64,000 bases of DNA from Candidatus Poribacteria bacterium (lineage in GTDB: Bacteria; Poribacteria; WGA-4E; WGA-3G). The notes beneath the pieces are model-generated. The model was not told where the DNA came from, made no database searches, and saw only the letters and a program-made list of their open reading frames with translations. The stretch spans positions 26,268 through 90,267 of the forward strand of contig JAJEIP010000050.1 of the NCBI GenBank assembly GCA_022827885.1, read 5' to 3'. Of this stretch, positions 61,396 through 64,000 are shown piece after piece. The stretch's first letter is position 1. The number at the start of each line of letters is the position of its first letter. The position numbers and the translations under genes were made by a program.

Positions 61396-63531
61396 ATGCA
61401 GTCAGTCAAAATACAACATATTCTCATTTACACACCTATGCTCTGCCTGATGGCGTTCTTGATGTTTCCATTGACAGCATCCGCACAAAACGTCGCTATA
61501 CCGGATGCCAACCTTCGCGCTGCGATTACAGAAACACTCGGTAAGGAACCGAATTCCCAGATTACCAGAGCAGACATGAGGCGGTTGACGCGCCTTGACG
61601 CACATAATAGAGACATCACTGATTTAACAGGTCTTGAATTTGCGACGGACCTCAACGAGATCCGCGCCAACGGCAATTTGATAGAAGATTTATCACCCCT
61701 TGAAGGTTTAACCCGGTTGGATGTGATCGAGTTCAGACATAACGTGATAAGTGATTTATCGCCCCTCGCGAGATTAATCAATTTGAACTGGTTAATTGTC
61801 AACGATAATCTTATTTCGGATTTATCGCCGCTCGCAGATTTAACCCACTTGCACGGCTTAGAAATTTCACACAACGCCATCTCCGATTTCTCTCCGTTAG
61901 CGGGGCTGACGAAACTCGAAAATATTTGGCTTAGTGAGAACCCGATCGCCGATTTGTCCGAGTTCATTGGACTCACTAGCCTAAGAAGGTTCCAATCGTG
62001 GGGCACACCCGTCTTCAACCTTTCTGCGTTGACGGAACTACCTAAACTGCAAGTCCTTGATATTTGCGGAGGGGACATATTAGACATCTCACCCTTAGGA
62101 GATTTGACGAACTTGAGTGAGCTGTATTTGGTTGGCAACGAAATCACAGACATCTCACCCTTAGTGAACCTCACAAACTTGAAACGGCTGAGTCTACAGC
62201 ATAATCAGGTTCAGGATGTATCGCCCCTTGCGACTTTGCATAATTTGACGTGGATAGAACTTTCGGACAATGAGATATTGGATTTTTCGCCTTTGGATGC
62301 CCTGCCTGAAAGTGTTGCTATCGTCAAGAACAATAATCCCGGATTCAGGCGCGAGCCGAAGAAAATAGAGGGTCCCTGGCTATGGATGATCGTGTCGACG
62401 GTGCGTTTACCGGGTTCAATCGCGGCGGCTTCCGGGCAAGATTTCCTATCCGTGGCGAGTGGCGGGAAGACGACGGAAAAGCGGATAGCGACGCAGGGCG
62501 CGACAGAGGACGACCGAGTTGGCGATAAGGTCTGGACGGTTGGCAGGCTTTCAAGGAGCGGACCCAACAATATCAATGATATGGTGAATGCGACCGGCTT
62601 GGGAACAGACAATATAGATTTTCATGTCGCTTATGGATCGATCGCCTTAGATTCCCCGCGTCAACAAAGCACACGGCTGTTTATCGGCAGCGCGGATGCT
62701 GTGAAGGTGTGGCTCAACGGAATAATGGTTCATAACAAACCCGTCGATAGAGAGGCTGACGGGTATCAAGAAGATGTCCCTGTGACTTTAAAACAGGGTG
62801 AAAACATCTTGCTCGTCGCCGTTTACGAAGGCGATGGCTGGTGGAGCGGGTTCTTTGGACTGGAGAGCACCGACTATACACCTTACTTACCAAACCCTAT
62901 CGTGGTGCCAGTTGGACGGCAGCGGGTCGCAGATGTAGATAGCGATGGTGTGGTGAGTATCCTGGATATGATTGTGGTGTCGCGGTTTCTGGGCAGAATT
63001 AAGCTTCCCGATCCTCATGTAGATGTAAATGGTGATGGGAAGGTTGATATCTCAGACCTCGTTCTCGTGGCACGAAGTATGGACACAGAAACAGGTGCCG
63101 CACCTTCGGCACTCACGCCAGACATTTCAGCGAGGGTTCAAGCATGGATCGCACAAGCAGAAGCAGCAGATGACGGATCGCTCGTTTTCAGGCAGGGGAT
63201 AGCAAATCTCAAACGCCTCTTCATCTCACTACCGCCAGAGCGGACGGATGTGCTTGCCAACTACCCGAATCCGTTCAACCCGGAGACTTGGATACCCTAT
63301 CAACTCGCGGAACCCGTCGAAGTCACGGTGCGTATCTATGAGGCAACAGGCGCGTTAGTGCGGACATTGGCGTTAGGACATCAAACTGCAGGGATATATC
63401 AGGAAAAAAGCCGCGCTGCGTATTGGGACGGGAAAAATGAAGTGGGTGAGTCGGTTGCAAGTGGACTCTATTTCTATACGCTCACCGCGGGTGATTTCAC
63501 AGCCACGCGCAAAATGCTCATACGGAAGTAA
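61396..63531 (+). CDS. Secreted LRR protein with dockerin and FlgD-like C-terminal sorting tail
   Basis: This 711-residue paralogue of 54896-57169 has a signal peptide (about residues 1-29), internalin-type LRRs (about 40-310) and the shared beta-sandwich (about 325-505, GPWLWMIVSTV). A dockerin (about 513-565) has DVDSDG and DVNGDG Ca loops. The FlgD-like tail starts NYPNPFNPETWIPYQL at about 618. AAGGAG precedes the ATG. It lies 54 bases after the cytochrome gene and is followed by a second cytochrome gene in the same arrangement as 54896/57178, so the pair is tandemly duplicated. Confidence 0.88.
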   Translation: MQSVKIQHILIYTPMLCLMAFLMFPLTASAQNVAIPDANLRAAITETLGKEPNSQITRADMRRLTRLDAHNRDITDLTGLEFATDLNEIRANGNLIEDLSPLEGLTRLDVIEFRHNVISDLSPLARLINLNWLIVNDNLISDLSPLADLTHLHGLEISHNAISDFSPLAGLTKLENIWLSENPIADLSEFIGLTSLRRFQSWGTPVFNLSALTELPKLQVLDICGGDILDISPLGDLTNLSELYLVGNEITDISPLVNLTNLKRLSLQHNQVQDVSPLATLHNLTWIELSDNEILDFSPLDALPESVAIVKNNNPGFRREPKKIEGPWLWMIVSTVRLPGSIAAASGQDFLSVASGGKTTEKRIATQGATEDDRVGDKVWTVGRLSRSGPNNINDMVNATGLGTDNIDFHVAYGSIALDSPRQQSTRLFIGSADAVKVWLNGIMVHNKPVDREADGYQEDVPVTLKQGENILLVAVYEGDGWWSGFFGLESTDYTPYLPNPIVVPVGRQRVADVDSDGVVSILDMIVVSRFLGRIKLPDPHVDVNGDGKVDISDLVLVARSMDTETGAAPSALTPDISARVQAWIAQAEAADDGSLVFRQGIANLKRLFISLPPERTDVLANYPNPFNPETWIPYQLAEPVEVTVRIYEATGALVRTLALGHQTAGIYQEKSRAAYWDGKNEVGESVASGLYFYTLTAGDFTATRKMLIRK

Positions 63532-63542
63532 GGAGATTTACG

Positions 63543-64000
63543 ATGAAACACATCAAATACTTCACCCTCGTTTTCTTAACATTCATCGCGCTCGGTGTGT
63601 TACCGACAGACGCGCAGCAGAACGTCGCCCAGGACGCGTATCTCATCCTTGAACAGAAGTGTCTCTCGTGCCACGGTCCGAATGGCCCCTTTACCGAAGA
63701 ACTCATCATTGAATCCGCAGCACAATTGGTCGAGAGTGGGGCTGTCGTCCCACGGGCACCGATTCAATCTGAACTCTTTAGACGTCTGTTAGATGGAGAT
63801 GACGCAAAACGGATGCCGCTCGGACAACCACCCCTCTCCGCTGCTGCGATTCAGAAGATCGGTGCCTGGATCCAAGCCGGCGCACCGAGTTGGGACGTCG
63901 TCCACGATGTGAACTTCATTAGCACGGATCAGATGCTCACGACGATTCAGAACCACCTCACAACGCTATCTACTTTTGACCGTCCCTCTGCCCGTTATTT
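63543..64000 (+). CDS. Second cytochrome c-type protein gene, 5' part only (runs off the window)
   Basis: This partial gene is open to the window edge, with about 152 codons visible. Its first residues match the 57178 protein almost exactly (signal peptide, ALGVLPTDAQQN), and haem motif CLSCH is at residues 40-44, in a planctomycete-type cytochrome domain. Long stretches of DNA after about residue 117 are identical to 57532-57638, while other parts differ, so the two copies are mosaic. AAGGAG lies before the ATG. It is presumably as long and multidomain as its paralogue, but the rest is outside the window. Confidence 0.85.
   Translation, partial: MKHIKYFTLVFLTFIALGVLPTDAQQNVAQDAYLILEQKCLSCHGPNGPFTEELIIESAAQLVESGAVVPRAPIQSELFRRLLDGDDAKRMPLGQPPLSAAAIQKIGAWIQAGAPSWDVVHDVNFISTDQMLTTIQNHLTTLSTFDRPSARY

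Noticed and set aside
1..64000. tRNA or rRNA genes
   Set aside because: No cloverleaf with a convincing T-arm and no rRNA core sequence was noticed by eye on either strand; a covariance search could still find one.

Overview
The window looks like a chromosomal segment of a Gram-negative, non-model bacterium, most likely a member of Candidatus Poribacteria or a close relative in the PVC/FCB neighbourhood. The reasons are the C-terminal NYPNPFNPETWIPYQL surface tail on three long secreted proteins, several LamG proteins, ECF sigma factors fused to BNR propellers, a CRTAC1-type FG-GAP protein, a sulfatase, a planctomycete-type cytochrome c domain, and intergenic DNA full of short palindromic repeats. 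No rRNA, tRNA or CRISPR array was seen, and no taxonomic search was possible.

Region 1 (1-3.5 kb) is a metal-uptake cassette: an acidic/His-rich lipoprotein, a ZnuD-like TonB-dependent receptor carrying an in-frame insertion of a ~96-bp repeat, and a MerC-like membrane protein. Region 2 (3.5-18.5 kb) holds two paralogous blocks on the minus strand. Each has an ECF sigma factor fused to a BNR/YCF48 propeller followed by two ABC-2 type permeases; the first block also has a LamG gene. A TnpB insertion element sits between the blocks, and a 360-bp MITE with an 8-bp target duplication lies inside block 2. The propeller sigma of block 1 has a membrane anchor, which is deleted in block 2.

Region 3 (18.8-24.2 kb) has a sulfatase - M28 peptidase - MobA operon, a small membrane protein, a VOC protein and a DppA-type M55 peptidase. 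Region 4 (24.2-33.8 kb) has a 989-aa orphan protein with a possible degenerate primase-polymerase/helicase architecture, ArgS with an altered HIGH motif, a class III aminotransferase, MTA phosphorylase, an MBL-fold hydrolase and a membrane protein. Region 5 (34-54.5 kb) is mostly housekeeping: a TPR lipoprotein, a dehydrogenase / nucleotidyltransferase / glycosyltransferase run, a class V aminotransferase, a lone TPP domain, an aldo-keto reductase, TrpA, an AAA-nuclease, ClpB, an FG-GAP protein, an ADP-ribosylglycohydrolase and two tandem LamG proteins.

Region 6 (54.9-64 kb) is a tandem array of large secreted proteins built from leucine-rich repeats, a shared beta-sandwich domain, dockerins, one cohesin-like domain and c-type haem domains; the last gene runs off the window.

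A recurrent ~20-bp sequence, CCGCAAGGWAAAATTAAAA, sits directly against the start codon of several unrelated genes and supplies the Shine-Dalgarno. In two places it is translated as SPQGKIK. Several sigma-70-type promoters with exact or near-exact consensus hexamers can be read, and they settle some gene starts.
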